Shown piece by piece: positions 1 to 7,815 of a DNA stretch of 64,000 bases (position 1 is the first letter of the stretch; every line of letters starts with the position of its first letter). The translations under genes and the position numbers were made by a program. The DNA is from Caldimicrobium sp964493015 (GTDB lineage: Bacteria > Desulfobacterota > Thermodesulfobacteria > Thermodesulfobacteriales > Thermodesulfobacteriaceae), in assembly GCA_964493015.1 (NCBI GenBank), contig CAZBLU010000001.1, positions 34,646-98,645 on the forward strand, given 5' to 3'. Below the pieces are notes generated by a model. The model saw only the letters and a program-made list of their open reading frames with translations. It was not told the origin of the DNA and made no database searches.

Positions 1-369
1 TTTGGTCTCCCCTTCATAAAACCTTATATTTTCAAGGAGAAGGACCTCCCCCTCTTGTAACTTAGAAAGTGCCCTCTCTGCCTCTTCTCCTAAAGGATCT
101 TCTAAAAACTTGACTGGACTTTTAATCTTGTTCTTTAAGTATTCATATACAGGCTTTAAAGATAATTCGGGAACTTTCTTCCCTTTTGGTCTTCCCAGAT
201 GAGAACAAAGGATTACTTTTGCCCCTGAATTTAGGGCATATTCAATAGTGGGTAGGGCCTCCACAATTCTCGTATCATCAAGGATAACCCCCTTTTCTAA
301 GGGTACATTGAAGTCCACTCTTAGGAAAACTTTCTTACCCTTTAGGACAATATCTCTAATACTCTTCAT
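1..369 (-). CDS. pgk: Phosphoglycerate kinase, N-terminal part (runs off the window)
   Basis: The first 123 codons of a phosphoglycerate kinase, which interconverts 1,3-bisphosphoglycerate and 3-phosphoglycerate in glycolysis and gluconeogenesis in the cytoplasm. The protein begins MKSIRDIVLKGKKVFLRVDF and continues with the family hallmarks RVDFNVP, DDTRI and SHLGRPKGK, which form the 3-phosphoglycerate-binding side. The ATG is chosen because GGAGGG lies about 6 bases upstream. The C-terminal, nucleotide-binding half lies beyond position 1. PEP synthase on the same strand, 1.8 kb upstream, fits a gluconeogenic role, but several genes and an unusual small ORF lie between them. Confidence 0.93.
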   Translation of the reverse strand, partial: MKSIRDIVLKGKKVFLRVDFNVPLEKGVILDDTRIVEALPTIEYALNSGAKVILCSHLGRPKGKKVPELSLKPVYEYLKNKIKSPVKFLEDPLGEEAERALSKLQEGEVLLLENIRFYEGETK

Positions 370-436
370 CCCACACCCTCCATGTTATTTATTTTTTTAA
401 ATATTACTATAATATATCTACTAAATAACGCATATT

Positions 437-505
437 CTATGCAGTTTCTACTTCAATTTCTACTTCATCTGCTGTTTCCTTTGGAGCGTAGCCCACCAAT
501 AGAGC
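437..505 (-). other. Short protein-like reading frame of about 20 codons; the rest of 370-532 is empty
   Basis: The stretch between pgk and the small gene at 533-694 holds one short frame ending in ...PKETADEVEIEVETA and a TAG at 437-439. A TTG at 497-499 with AGAGG about 9 bases upstream could start a 20-residue peptide. The composition looks coding but I recognise nothing. It could be a gene remnant or chance. The remaining bases up to the pgk ribosome binding site are AT-rich with no clear promoter or hairpin. Confidence 0.2.
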
Positions 506-532
506 TTACCTCTTCTACCTAATATAAATCTA

Positions 533-694
533 TTACTCTTTCAATTCAGTCAAAAAATCCTCTTGATAGGAATAGTCTTTTATTACGGAAAAATACAGTC
601 CCCATTTTTTCGCTTGAGGTTGATCTAACCAAGTAAACATACCTTCATAATCACCATCTAAACCCAAGTCAAAGGCAATCCAAAAATTTTTTAT
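533..694 (-). CDS. Small conserved-looking protein lacking a standard start codon (possible decayed gene)
   Basis: An open frame of 53 codons ending in TAA directly follows ribH. It reads IKNFWIAFDLGLDGDYEG at the N-terminus, continues with a Trp/Asp-rich stretch (TWLDQPQAKKWG) and ends FLTELKE. This looks like a genuine small globular protein, but I cannot name its family. A ribosome binding site (AAAGAGG, 700-706) overlaps the ribH stop and lies about 5 bases before codon ATA at 692-694, exactly where ATG would be expected; an in-frame TAA precedes the ATA. The gene therefore either starts at ATA, has lost its start by one G-to-A change, or contains a sequencing error. The first internal ATG would leave only about 35 residues. 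Confidence 0.5.
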   Translation of the reverse strand: MKNFWIAFDLGLDGDYEGMFTWLDQPQAKKWGLYFSVIKDYSYQEDFLTELKE

Positions 695-705
695 TTAGGC
701 CTCTT

Positions 706-1185
706 TTAAAAGTTTGAGATCTTTTTCAACAGATTAACTACTTCTATAGCGGTATAGGCTGCTTCGGCTCCTTTGTTGCCAGCTTTAGTGCCAGCCCTTT
801 CAATAGCCTGCTCAATGGTATCGGTAGTAAGAATACCAAAGATTATAGGAACTTCTGTCTCCAACATAACCTGGGCAATACCTTTTGAAGCCTCTGCTGC
901 TACGTATTCAAAATGAGGGGTCGCCCCCCTGATGATAGCACCCAAACAAATCACTGCATCAAACTTGCCAGATCTGGCAAGTTTTTTAGCTACCAGGGGT
1001 ATTTCAAAGGCGCCAGGCACCCAGGCTACCGAAATATTTTTCTCATCAACCTGATGGCGCCTCAAGACATCTAATGCACCCTCTAAAAGTTTTTGCGTAA
1101 TAAAAATATTAAAACGACTTACCACCAGAGCAATCCTTAGATCCTTCCCTTCAAAATAACCTTCAAGTATCTGACAATTAAACAT
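706..1185 (-). CDS. ribH: 6,7-dimethyl-8-ribityllumazine synthase
   Basis: Lumazine synthase condenses 5-amino-6-ribitylaminouracil with 3,4-dihydroxy-2-butanone 4-phosphate, the penultimate step of riboflavin synthesis. The 159 residues match the family length. Visible motifs are VVSRFN near the N-terminus, VPGAFEIP in the substrate loop, and GATPHFEYV carrying the catalytic His. Such enzymes assemble as pentamers or 60-mer capsids in the cytoplasm. The other riboflavin genes in this window, ribF (47 kb) and ribD (56 kb), are not linked to it. A G-rich ribosome binding site precedes the ATG. The gene lies 25 bases downstream of the FtsB-like gene and probably shares its transcript. Confidence 0.96.
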   Translation of the reverse strand: MFNCQILEGYFEGKDLRIALVVSRFNIFITQKLLEGALDVLRRHQVDEKNISVAWVPGAFEIPLVAKKLARSGKFDAVICLGAIIRGATPHFEYVAAEASKGIAQVMLETEVPIIFGILTTDTIEQAIERAGTKAGNKGAEAAYTAIEVVNLLKKISNF

Positions 1186-1210
1186 CCAACCACCCCCAGT
1201 TTCGTATCAC

Positions 1211-1525
1211 CTATTTTTTTGGACTTTCAGAGTAAACTATAATCTTTTCTCCCTCTCTTATATAGCCTAATTTAGTGCGTATAAATTCCTCATAGGCCTC
1301 ATTTGAACTCTGAAATCTCTTGATCTCCGAGCGCAATATCTGATTATTAAGGCGCTGTTTCTCTAATTCTCCCGATTCCTTTTTCACCAGCCAGCTAAGC
1401 AGAAAGTAAAGACTGAGAGTAAAAAAGATTAAAAAAGTAAGAATAACCAGGAAATATCTCTTTAACCTCTTCTTTTTTTTCTTCCTTTGATAAGGCTTTA
1501 TTATAATCTGTGGTTGCTTTTTCAT
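1211..1525 (-). CDS. Septum formation initiator, FtsB/DivIC-like
   Basis: A 104-residue bitopic membrane protein of the FtsB/DivIC (septum formation initiator) family, part of the FtsQLB divisome complex that activates septal peptidoglycan synthesis. A very basic cytoplasmic tail (1-24, many Lys/Arg) precedes one transmembrane helix (about 25-47). A periplasmic coiled coil rich in Glu/Lys/Leu/Asn (about 49-75) follows. The end RTKLGYIREGEKIIVY matches the family's LGxVxPGE C-terminal motif. It sits one base downstream of the secreted proline-rich gene, so the two are co-transcribed. Assignment to FtsB rather than FtsL is by this motif; FtsL usually lacks it. Confidence 0.75.
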   Translation of the reverse strand: MKKQPQIIIKPYQRKKKKKRLKRYFLVILTFLIFFTLSLYFLLSWLVKKESGELEKQRLNNQILRSEIKRFQSSNEAYEEFIRTKLGYIREGEKIIVYSESPKK

Positions 1526-1526
1526 C

Positions 1527-2213
1527 TCACCACCATTGCCAGGGTGAGGCTTCTTTAGCAGGGAGAGGCTGATATCTTACCTCGGGCCTTATAGCCTCCC
1601 TTTGGATAGGACTTACTTGAGGTATATTATATCCAGGTGGCGGTGGTGGAGGTGGAATCTCTACTTTTATTTTCAAAGGCTCTTCTTTTTTAGGGAAGAG
1701 TCTTGAAATTAAAGGCAAAGGATTTAATCGAGAGAAAAAGGATGGTCTGTCTTCTCCCTTGAAAGAGGACAAAACCAAGCGCGGGGGATTCTCTACGGGT
1801 TTATTTATGGCAGGTGAACTTTGCATTAAGGTCTTCCTTAGCCTTTCTACTTCTTGTCCAAGGGTGGTCCAAAAGTGTTCTGGAGGAACTTCTTTTACAC
1901 TGGTCCACATTGACCTTCCAGTCTCCACCTCCTGAAGATTAAGCTCTATCCTAACCCTCTCAGCAGAGAGGAAATTTATCCTACTTTGTAAGACCTTAGA
2001 AAATTTCTCTTTATGAGGAAGGTCTGTAGATACAAAAAGGATTTCGCTGGTGATATTCAACTGATTTTGTAAAAATTGATATACTGACCTTTGAAGATAC
2101 CCGTATTCCCTTTCAGGAGTAATCTCAGGCGGTAGGACCCCTATAGGATAAGTGGAGGCTGAGAAGCTTAGTTGCCACCAACTTAAGATCAGAAAAAAAA
2201 GTATCTTTAGCAC
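1527..2213 (-). CDS. Secreted proline-rich protein of unknown function
   Basis: A 228-residue protein with a signal peptide (about 1-18, ending SFSA). The exported region of about 19-130 contains ERVRIELNLQEVETGRSMW, which resembles the strand pattern of TolB-N/CsgG/FlgO-like domains that bind outer-membrane or peptidoglycan factors; that similarity is only suggestive. The rest is low complexity, with PPPPPPP near residue 190, and probably spans the periplasm or is disordered. The start overlaps the end of ppsA by 7 bases, and the gene abuts the FtsB-like gene, so envelope work is a reasonable guess. I do not recognise a named family. Confidence 0.6.
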   Translation of the reverse strand: MLKILFFLILSWWQLSFSASTYPIGVLPPEITPEREYGYLQRSVYQFLQNQLNITSEILFVSTDLPHKEKFSKVLQSRINFLSAERVRIELNLQEVETGRSMWTSVKEVPPEHFWTTLGQEVERLRKTLMQSSPAINKPVENPPRLVLSSFKGEDRPSFFSRLNPLPLISRLFPKKEEPLKIKVEIPPPPPPPGYNIPQVSPIQREAIRPEVRYQPLPAKEASPWQWW

Positions 2214-4657
2214 TTTTTTACTCTTTTCTTATCATCTTTGAGGACCCTTTCCTTTTCTGCAACTAACAGCCTTGTTTTTACTATAGTATCTGGAGTGAGG
2301 CTCATAGAGTCTATCCCACACTCAACTAAGAATTCGGCAAAATCTGGGAAATCACTTGGAGCCTGCCCACAGATGCCTATCTTTCTCCCAGTTTTTTTGG
2401 CAATCTCGATAACCTCTTTAACCATCTTCTTGACTGCTGGATTTCTCTCATCATAAAGATGGGCCACCAATTCAGAATCCCTATCAAGTCCCAAAGTGAG
2501 CTGAGTAAGATCATTAGAACCGATAGAGAAACCATCGAAGATCTTAGCAAATTCTTCAGCTAAGACCACATTGCTTGGTATTTCGCACATCACATATATT
2601 TCTAAACCATTTTCACCTCTTTTAAGGCCATACTTCTCCATAATTTCTATTACCTTTTTACCTTCCTCTGGGGTCCTACAAAAGGGAATCATAACCTTAA
2701 CGTTGGTTAATCCCATTTCATTTCTCACCTTGGCTAAGGCCTTGCATTCTAAGGCAAAGGCAGGTTCAAACTTAGGATCATAATAGCGGGATGCCCCTCT
2801 CCACCCTATCATGGGATTATGCTCTTCAGGTTCATAAAGGTAACCACCTAAGAGATTGGCATACTCATTACTTTTAAAATCTGAGAGCCTCACAATGACA
2901 TCCTTGGGATAAAAAGCAGCTGCAATAGTAGCCACACCTTGAGCAAGCTTATCTACAAAGAAGTCAGCCTTATTTTTATAGGTAGATGTTTTGGCCTCTA
3001 TTTCTCTAACAAGGCGAGCAATTTTCTTATTTGTGGATGCCTTTTGTTTCAACTCCTCAAAATTTATTAATGCCAAGGGATGAATTCCTATGTGAGACCC
3101 TATGATAAATTCTAAACGGGCAAGCCCAACTCCATCATTAGGAATCTGCCCCTGTGCAAAGGCCTGTTCTGGGATCCCCACATTCATCATAATTTTAGTC
3201 TTTGTTTGAGGCATTTTTTCCAGGTCAATCCTTTCCACTTCAAAAGGAATAAGCCCCTCAAGGAGCCTTCCCTCCTCTCCCTGGGTGCAATCCACGGTAA
3301 CTTCCATACCAGTTTTGGCAACCTTAGTAGCTATTTCTGTGCCTACAATACAGGGAATACCAAGCTCGCGTGAAACAATAGCTGCATGGCAAGTCCTTCC
3401 ACCTTTATCGGTAACTATAGCTGAAGCCTTTTTCATAATGGGTTCCCAATCAGGATCAGTCATCGTAGTAATAAGGACCTCCCCTGGTTGAAATTCAGAG
3501 ATCCCACTTACATCAAGAATCACTCTTGCTCTTCCCTGCCCGATCTTACTTCCTACTGCCTTTCCTGTACAAAGAACCCTTCCCTGGCCTTTGAGTTTGT
3601 AAATTTCATAGAATTTTTGATCCTTTACCGCATGCACTGTTTCAGGCCTTGCCTGGACAATGAAAAGCTCCCCAGTCCCTACTTCCCTTCCATCTCCATC
3701 TTTTGCCCACTCAATATCCATCGGGCGTCCATAGTGTTCTTCAATAATTATAGCCCACTCTGCCAGCTTTAGAATTTCTTCATCACTTAAGACAAAGGAA
3801 TTTCGCTCTTCTTTGGTTGTCTTAACTTCTCTCAAGGGCTGTCTACTGCTTTTGCCGTAAATCAGCTTGACATCTTTACTACCAAGTTTTTTAGAAAGTA
3901 TAGGTTTGTAACCCATTTTAAGGGTGGGCTTAAAGACATAGAACTCATCAGGATTTACTTTTCCCTGCACCACATATTCTCCAAGACCCCAAGAACCAGT
4001 TATATATACCACATCTTTAAAACCTGATTCAGTATCTAAAGTAAACATTACACCTGAACTTGCCCTGTCAGAACGCACCATTTTTTGCACAGCAACAGAG
4101 AGATATACCGAAAAATGGTCAAACCCTTTATCTTCCCTATAAGAGATAGCCCTGTCTGTGAATAAAGAAGCAAAGCAATGCTGCACATACTTAAGAACTT
4201 CCTTTGCCCCTCTCACATTGAGATAGGTCTCTTGCTGGCCTGCAAAAGAAGCATCAGGAAGGTCTTCAGCAGTAGCCGAAGACCTAACAGCGACATCTGG
4301 ATCCTTCCCGTATTTTTGAGCTAACCTCTCATAGGCAGCAACAATTTCCTCAGCCAGTTTGGGAGGCATCTTGGCATGAAGTATGAGGTTTCTCACCTGT
4401 TTCCCTCTTTTCTGCAGGTCATGTACATCATGGGTGTCAAGGCCTTTTAATGCTTCTTTAATTTTTTCATCTAAATGATTCTGCTGGATAAAGTATTTAT
4501 ATGCCTCCGCCGTGACCGCAAATCCATAAGGAACATTTATCCCCTTTGAGGTCAGTTTAGAATACATTTCTCCCAGAGAAGCATTTTTCCCCCCTACCAA
4601 AGGTATATCACCATAATGGATCTCATCAAACCAAAGGATCAGGGGTTTATCTGCCAT
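2207..4657 (-). CDS. ppsA: Phosphoenolpyruvate synthase (pyruvate, water dikinase)
   Basis: PEP synthase makes phosphoenolpyruvate, AMP and phosphate from pyruvate, ATP and water, the entry to gluconeogenesis. The 816 residues show the expected order: an N-terminal ATP-grasp domain with VGGKNASLGEM and RSSATAEDLPDASFAGQQET, a central phosphohistidine domain with GGRTCHAAIVSRELGIPC (phospho-acceptor His424), and a C-terminal PEP/pyruvate barrel with SIGSNDLTQLTLGLDRDS and GICGQAPSD carrying the catalytic Cys. GGGAGGG precedes the ATG, and a strong sigma70-type promoter lies just upstream. In autotrophs or acetate users it links pyruvate to sugar synthesis, and pgk lies downstream on the same strand. 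Confidence 0.96.
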   Translation of the reverse strand: MADKPLILWFDEIHYGDIPLVGGKNASLGEMYSKLTSKGINVPYGFAVTAEAYKYFIQQNHLDEKIKEALKGLDTHDVHDLQKRGKQVRNLILHAKMPPKLAEEIVAAYERLAQKYGKDPDVAVRSSATAEDLPDASFAGQQETYLNVRGAKEVLKYVQHCFASLFTDRAISYREDKGFDHFSVYLSVAVQKMVRSDRASSGVMFTLDTESGFKDVVYITGSWGLGEYVVQGKVNPDEFYVFKPTLKMGYKPILSKKLGSKDVKLIYGKSSRQPLREVKTTKEERNSFVLSDEEILKLAEWAIIIEEHYGRPMDIEWAKDGDGREVGTGELFIVQARPETVHAVKDQKFYEIYKLKGQGRVLCTGKAVGSKIGQGRARVILDVSGISEFQPGEVLITTMTDPDWEPIMKKASAIVTDKGGRTCHAAIVSRELGIPCIVGTEIATKVAKTGMEVTVDCTQGEEGRLLEGLIPFEVERIDLEKMPQTKTKIMMNVGIPEQAFAQGQIPNDGVGLARLEFIIGSHIGIHPLALINFEELKQKASTNKKIARLVREIEAKTSTYKNKADFFVDKLAQGVATIAAAFYPKDVIVRLSDFKSNEYANLLGGYLYEPEEHNPMIGWRGASRYYDPKFEPAFALECKALAKVRNEMGLTNVKVMIPFCRTPEEGKKVIEIMEKYGLKRGENGLEIYVMCEIPSNVVLAEEFAKIFDGFSIGSNDLTQLTLGLDRDSELVAHLYDERNPAVKKMVKEVIEIAKKTGRKIGICGQAPSDFPDFAEFLVECGIDSMSLTPDTIVKTRLLVAEKERVLKDDKKRVKKC

Positions 4658-4684
4658 GGACTCCCTCCCTTGAAAATTTAATTT

Positions 4685-4713
4685 AAAATAGCAAGTTTTA
4701 TTTTTTTTGTCAA
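4685..4713 (-). promoter_or_regulatory. Sigma70-type promoter for ppsA
   Basis: Reading on the minus strand, TTGACA (4713-4708) and TATTTT (4690-4685) are separated by exactly 17 bases. They lie about 30 bases upstream of the ppsA start and point toward it. The match is by eye. Confidence 0.6.
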
Positions 4714-4870
4714 GATATAGCCGCTATCATATAAACCTATACTATCTCTTTCTTATAATCTAATCACTTAAGCCACCCTTAAATCCCCTCTAACCTCTAA
4801 TTAGATGTATGGTCAAAGTTTTCCCTTTTTACATTGTCTTGCTAAAATTAAAGATTTATATAAAATTTAA

Positions 4871-4899
4871 TTGACTTTTAAGGTAAAATGTATTACAAT
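4871..4899 (+). promoter_or_regulatory. Sigma70-type promoter for tpx
   Basis: TTGACT (4871-4876) and TACAAT (4894-4899) with a 17-base spacer lie 23 bases upstream of the tpx ATG. It is the plus-strand counterpart of the ppsA promoter in this divergent intergenic region. Confidence 0.6.
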
Positions 4900-4922
4900 T
4901 TTAAAAAATTTGGGAGGGTTTT

Positions 4923-5429
4923 ATGAGTAGAACTGTTACTCTATCAGGAAATCCTGTCACCCTTGTGGGGCAAGAAGTAAAGGTTGGCGAAAGGGCCCCA
5001 GACTTTACAGTTTTAGATAAAGAGCTCAAAGAGGTAAAATTGGATGATTTTAAAGGCAAGATCAAGCTTATAAGTGTAACTCCTTCTTTAGATACCCCTG
5101 TTTGCGACCTTCAGGCCCGTACCTTTAATGAAAGGGCAGCTAAACTTCCTGAGAAGGTGGTTACGCTCAATATTAGTATGGATTTACCCTTTGCTCTCGC
5201 TCGCTTTTGTAGCACTGCTAATATTAATAAAATCTTTGTGCTTTCTGATCACAGAGAGGCCTCCTTTGGCCAAAACTATGGCCTCCTTATCAAAGAGCTT
5301 CGCCTCCTTGCCCGAGCTGTCTTGATCATTGATCAAGAGGATATTATTCGTTATATGGAGATCGTTCCTGAAATTACTCATCATCCTGATTATGATAAGG
5401 CCTTCCAAGAGTTAACCAAAATGCTTTAA
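4923..5429 (+). CDS. tpx: Thiol peroxidase (atypical 2-Cys peroxiredoxin)
   Basis: Tpx reduces hydrogen peroxide and alkyl peroxides with electrons from thioredoxin. The 168 residues carry the family signature SLDTPVCD with the peroxidatic Cys61 and the resolving Cys96 in ALARFC, at the spacing typical of E. coli Tpx (61/95). GERAPDFTV at the N-terminus is the usual peroxiredoxin start. GGGAGGG lies just before the ATG. The gene heads a tightly spaced plus-strand group (tpx, PfpI/DJ-1, WrbA, QueH; gaps of 0 to 11 bases), which suggests a shared response to oxidative or electrophile stress in an anaerobe. Confidence 0.96.
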   Translation: MSRTVTLSGNPVTLVGQEVKVGERAPDFTVLDKELKEVKLDDFKGKIKLISVTPSLDTPVCDLQARTFNERAAKLPEKVVTLNISMDLPFALARFCSTANINKIFVLSDHREASFGQNYGLLIKELRLLARAVLIIDQEDIIRYMEIVPEITHHPDYDKAFQELTKML

Positions 5430-5440
5430 GGAGGCACCCT

Positions 5441-5950
5441 ATGAAGGCTCTAATAATAAGTGCCGATAACTTTGAGGATACAGAATTATTATATCCCTTC
5501 TATCGCTTAATAGAGGAGGGAATCGAAGTAGATATTGCTTCTCTCAACAAGGGTAAAATTAAGGGAAAACACGGATATATTGTTGAAGCCAATCTCTCTG
5601 TGGAGGAGGTCCATCCTGAGGCATATGATCTGCTCATCTTACCTGGAGGCAAAGCTCCAGCCAAACTAAGGGAAAATGTCAAGGTATTGGAGATAGTTAA
5701 GTCCTTCTTTGAAAAGGGTAAGATCATTGGGGCTATTTGCCATGGTCCCCAAATCCTTATCTCTGCAGGTCTTTTAGCGGGAAAGCGCGCAACAGCTTAT
5801 AAGAGTGTAGCCAAGGAGTTAATTGAGGCCAAAGCCCATTATGAGGATAAAGAGGTAGTAATGGATGGAAATCTTATCACCTCTCGGTGGCCTTTAGATC
5901 TTCCCTATTTCATGAAAGAGATTTTAAAGGCCCTAAAATCCCAAAATTAA
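5441..5950 (+). CDS. DJ-1/PfpI family protein
   Basis: A 169-residue member of the PfpI/YhbO/DJ-1 branch of the class I glutamine amidotransferase-like fold. Family members are described as intracellular proteases, chaperones or glyoxal/methylglyoxal detoxifying deglycases; which applies here cannot be told. The nucleophile elbow GAICHGPQ holds Cys100 and His101, and LLILPGGKAPAKLR forms the acid-side loop. Length matches Pyrococcus PfpI (166). AAGGAGG precedes the ATG by the usual distance, and the gene starts 11 bases after tpx. Confidence 0.93.
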   Translation: MKALIISADNFEDTELLYPFYRLIEEGIEVDIASLNKGKIKGKHGYIVEANLSVEEVHPEAYDLLILPGGKAPAKLRENVKVLEIVKSFFEKGKIIGAICHGPQILISAGLLAGKRATAYKSVAKELIEAKAHYEDKEVVMDGNLITSRWPLDLPYFMKEILKALKSQN

Positions 5951-5959
5951 GGAGGTGTT

Positions 5960-6571
5960 ATGAAAGTTCTTATTGTTTATTACAGCACCTTTGGAAATAC
6001 CTATAAAATGGCCTTAGAGGTAGCTGAGGGAGTGAGAACCGTTTCAGGGGCTGAACCTGTAATCAGGACGGTCCCAGAATTAATCCCTGAAGAAATTATC
6101 CAATCAAGGGAAGACATAAAGAGAGGAAAGGAGCTACAAAAGGATGTTCCTCTGGTCACCTTAGAAGATTTTAGAGAGGCAGGAGCTATAGCCTTTGGCA
6201 CACCCACCCGCTTTGGAGTGGTCTCAGCCCAACTGAAAAACCAGATTGACAAGCTATCTCCCCTCTGGCAAGAAGGTGCCTTAGAGGGAAAGCCAGCTGG
6301 TATCTTTGTCTCCACTGCAACTCTTCATGGGGGACAGGAAATGACCATCTTTTCCCTACTACCTGCTCTGCTTCACTTAGGGATGATCTTTGTAGGTGTT
6401 CCCTACTCGGTAAAGAATCTTTTTACTACTAAGGGAGGGGGCTCCCCCTATGGGCCTGGGCATGTGGCAGGAGATAATTCCCAGCGAGAACTTGACGAAG
6501 ATGAGAGGGCTATCTTGAGGGCCTTTGGTAAGAGACTTGCAGAAATTGGTTTGAAATTGCAGGGACAGTAG
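5960..6571 (+). CDS. wrbA: NAD(P)H:quinone oxidoreductase, WrbA type
   Basis: WrbA is an FMN-dependent tetrameric quinone reductase that carries out two-electron reduction of quinones, avoiding semiquinone radicals. The 203 residues begin with a flavodoxin phosphate loop (YYSTFGNTYKMA). They also show the family segments FGTPTRFGVVSAQLKN, FVSTATLHGGQEMT and PYGPGHVAG. AAGGAGG lies 5 bases before the ATG. Position within the tpx group supports a role in redox protection. Confidence 0.94.
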   Translation: MKVLIVYYSTFGNTYKMALEVAEGVRTVSGAEPVIRTVPELIPEEIIQSREDIKRGKELQKDVPLVTLEDFREAGAIAFGTPTRFGVVSAQLKNQIDKLSPLWQEGALEGKPAGIFVSTATLHGGQEMTIFSLLPALLHLGMIFVGVPYSVKNLFTTKGGGSPYGPGHVAGDNSQRELDEDERAILRAFGKRLAEIGLKLQGQ

Positions 6572-7114
6572 ATGCTCCTTTTGCACATCTGTTGTGGCCC
6601 CTGTAGTCTTTATCCCATTACTAAACTTAGAGAAAAAGGTATCTCCTTTAAGGGCTTTTTTTATAATCCCAATATCCATCCTTATCAGGAATTCAAAGCA
6701 AGGATCTCTGCCCTTGAGGAAATAGCACGTGTTAAGGGCTTTGAAGTGCTTTGGGAAAAAACTTATGGCTTGAGATTCTTCCTTGAAGAGACCCTGTTTC
6801 AGTGGGAAAAGCCAAAAAGATGTGAGAGATGTTATTATTTGCGCCTTGATAAAACGGCTCGCTTAGCACGTGAATTGGGGGCTTCCGCCTTTTCTACCAC
6901 CTTACTCCAAAGCCCCTTTCAGTACCATGAGCTCATTCGAGAAATAGGAGAAGAATTGAGCCATCGCTACAAAATACCCTTTTATTATGAAGATTGGAGA
7001 CCTGGTTATAAAGAGGGTAAGGAAGAAACCCTGGCCTTAGGAGTCTATCGCCAAAAATATTGCGGATGTATCTTTAGTGAAGAAGAACGCTTTGTCAATA
7101 AGAAAAAGGTTTAA
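6572..7114 (+). CDS. queH: Epoxyqueuosine reductase QueH
   Basis: QueH (DUF208) reduces epoxyqueuosine to queuosine in the wobble position of tRNAs with GUN anticodons; it is the non-cobalamin replacement for QueG. The 180 residues have the N-terminal HICCGPCSLYP (Cys7, Cys8, Cys11), the central KRCERCYYLRL (Cys84, Cys87) and a C-terminal KYCGCIFSEEE, the cysteines known to hold an iron-sulfur cluster and a second iron. The ATG follows the wrbA stop directly (TAGATG), so translation is coupled. No other queuosine gene is in the window. Confidence 0.94.
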   Translation: MLLLHICCGPCSLYPITKLREKGISFKGFFYNPNIHPYQEFKARISALEEIARVKGFEVLWEKTYGLRFFLEETLFQWEKPKRCERCYYLRLDKTARLARELGASAFSTTLLQSPFQYHELIREIGEELSHRYKIPFYYEDWRPGYKEGKEETLALGVYRQKYCGCIFSEEERFVNKKKV

Positions 7115-7119
7115 ATAAA

Positions 7120-7139
7120 GGGGAGCTAAAGCGCTCCCC
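7120..7139. terminator. Hairpin between converging queH and superoxide reductase genes
   Basis: GGGGAGC (7120-7126) pairs with GCTCCCC (7133-7139) around a six-base loop. It lies just past the queH stop and just before the stop of the opposing gene, so it probably ends both transcripts. The T tract on either side is short. Confidence 0.65.
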
Positions 7140-7151
7140 CTAATCATTTTA

Positions 7152-7586
7152 CTACTTTACTGTATATTCAGAGACCCAAAGATCGTGAAGATTACAGAAG
7201 CTGGTAGCGTAGATCTTACCCTTATAGCCTTGGGGTAGCTGATAAGTAGATCTGGCCTCTCTATCATTGGGAGTGAAGACCTTGGATCCAAGGATATTGC
7301 CTTTTTCGTCAATAAGAGTATGTCTCACAATGAAATGAGCGTCAGTCATAACATGATAGGTAAAAACGCTTACCTTATCACCTTGAACTTCAATAATCGG
7401 GGCATGACTTCCTGCCTTTCCTTTCCAAATACCCTCATTATCCTTAGTGTAAATAATAGCCTTCATTACATGAGAGGGCAAGTTTTCTGGTAAAATAGCA
7501 AAGGCCTCTCTTACCTTTAAGAGGTCAAACATAGTTAACCCACCAATACCAGCAAGCACAATCTTCATAAAATCTCTTCTCTCCAT
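7152..7586 (-). CDS. Tat-exported superoxide reductase (desulfoferrodoxin/neelaredoxin family)
   Basis: Superoxide reductase reduces superoxide to hydrogen peroxide at a mononuclear Fe(His)4Cys centre. All five ligands are visible: His61 (SHAP), His78 and His84 (YHVMTDAHF), Cys131 and His134 (CNLHDLW). The 144-residue chain starts with a twin-arginine signal (MERRDFMK, hydrophobic stretch, cleavage near AFA at 30), so the folded metalloprotein should act in the periplasm or be membrane-anchored. The usual Glu-Lys directly before the first His is absent (KAGSHAP instead of EKHVP), which may alter the catalytic rate. There is no N-terminal rubredoxin-like domain. It has its own promoter and an AGGTGAAAG-type ribosome binding site. 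Confidence 0.88.
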   Translation of the reverse strand: MERRDFMKIVLAGIGGLTMFDLLKVREAFAILPENLPSHVMKAIIYTKDNEGIWKGKAGSHAPIIEVQGDKVSVFTYHVMTDAHFIVRHTLIDEKGNILGSKVFTPNDREARSTYQLPQGYKGKIYATSFCNLHDLWVSEYTVK

Positions 7587-7611
7587 ACTTTCACCTCCAG
7601 TTTTTGAAAAA

Positions 7612-7639
7612 AATATAAGTCCTAAATTGTAAAATTCAA
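7612..7639 (-). promoter_or_regulatory. Promoter for the superoxide reductase gene
   Basis: On the minus strand TTGAAT (7639-7634) and TATATT (7617-7612) are separated by 16 bases and point toward the ATG at 7586, leaving a leader of about 20 bases with a good ribosome binding site. Confidence 0.5.
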
Positions 7640-7749
7640 GATCAGCTTGTAATTATTTTTTGAAAAATTTTTTAAATTTTTCTTAAAATTTTCTTAAATT
7701 TATCTAAATAATTTCAGGGGTAATTTAGAAAAAGAGCTCAAATATAACC

Positions 7750-7778
7750 TTGACTTGAAACAAGGTTTTTCATAAAAT
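7750..7778 (+). promoter_or_regulatory. Promoter for the GYD-domain gene
   Basis: TTGACT (7750-7755), a 17-base spacer and TAAAAT (7773-7778) precede AAGGAGGT and the ATG at 7816. The region between the two divergent genes is otherwise AT-rich without further motifs. Confidence 0.6.
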
Positions 7779-7815
7779 AATTATTAAAAAATAATTTTAA
7801 AAGGAGGTGAAGGTT

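Noticed and set aside
7807..7815. GTG start for the GYD gene
   Set aside because: The GTG lies inside the ribosome binding site AAGGAGGT; ATG 7816 has ideal spacing.
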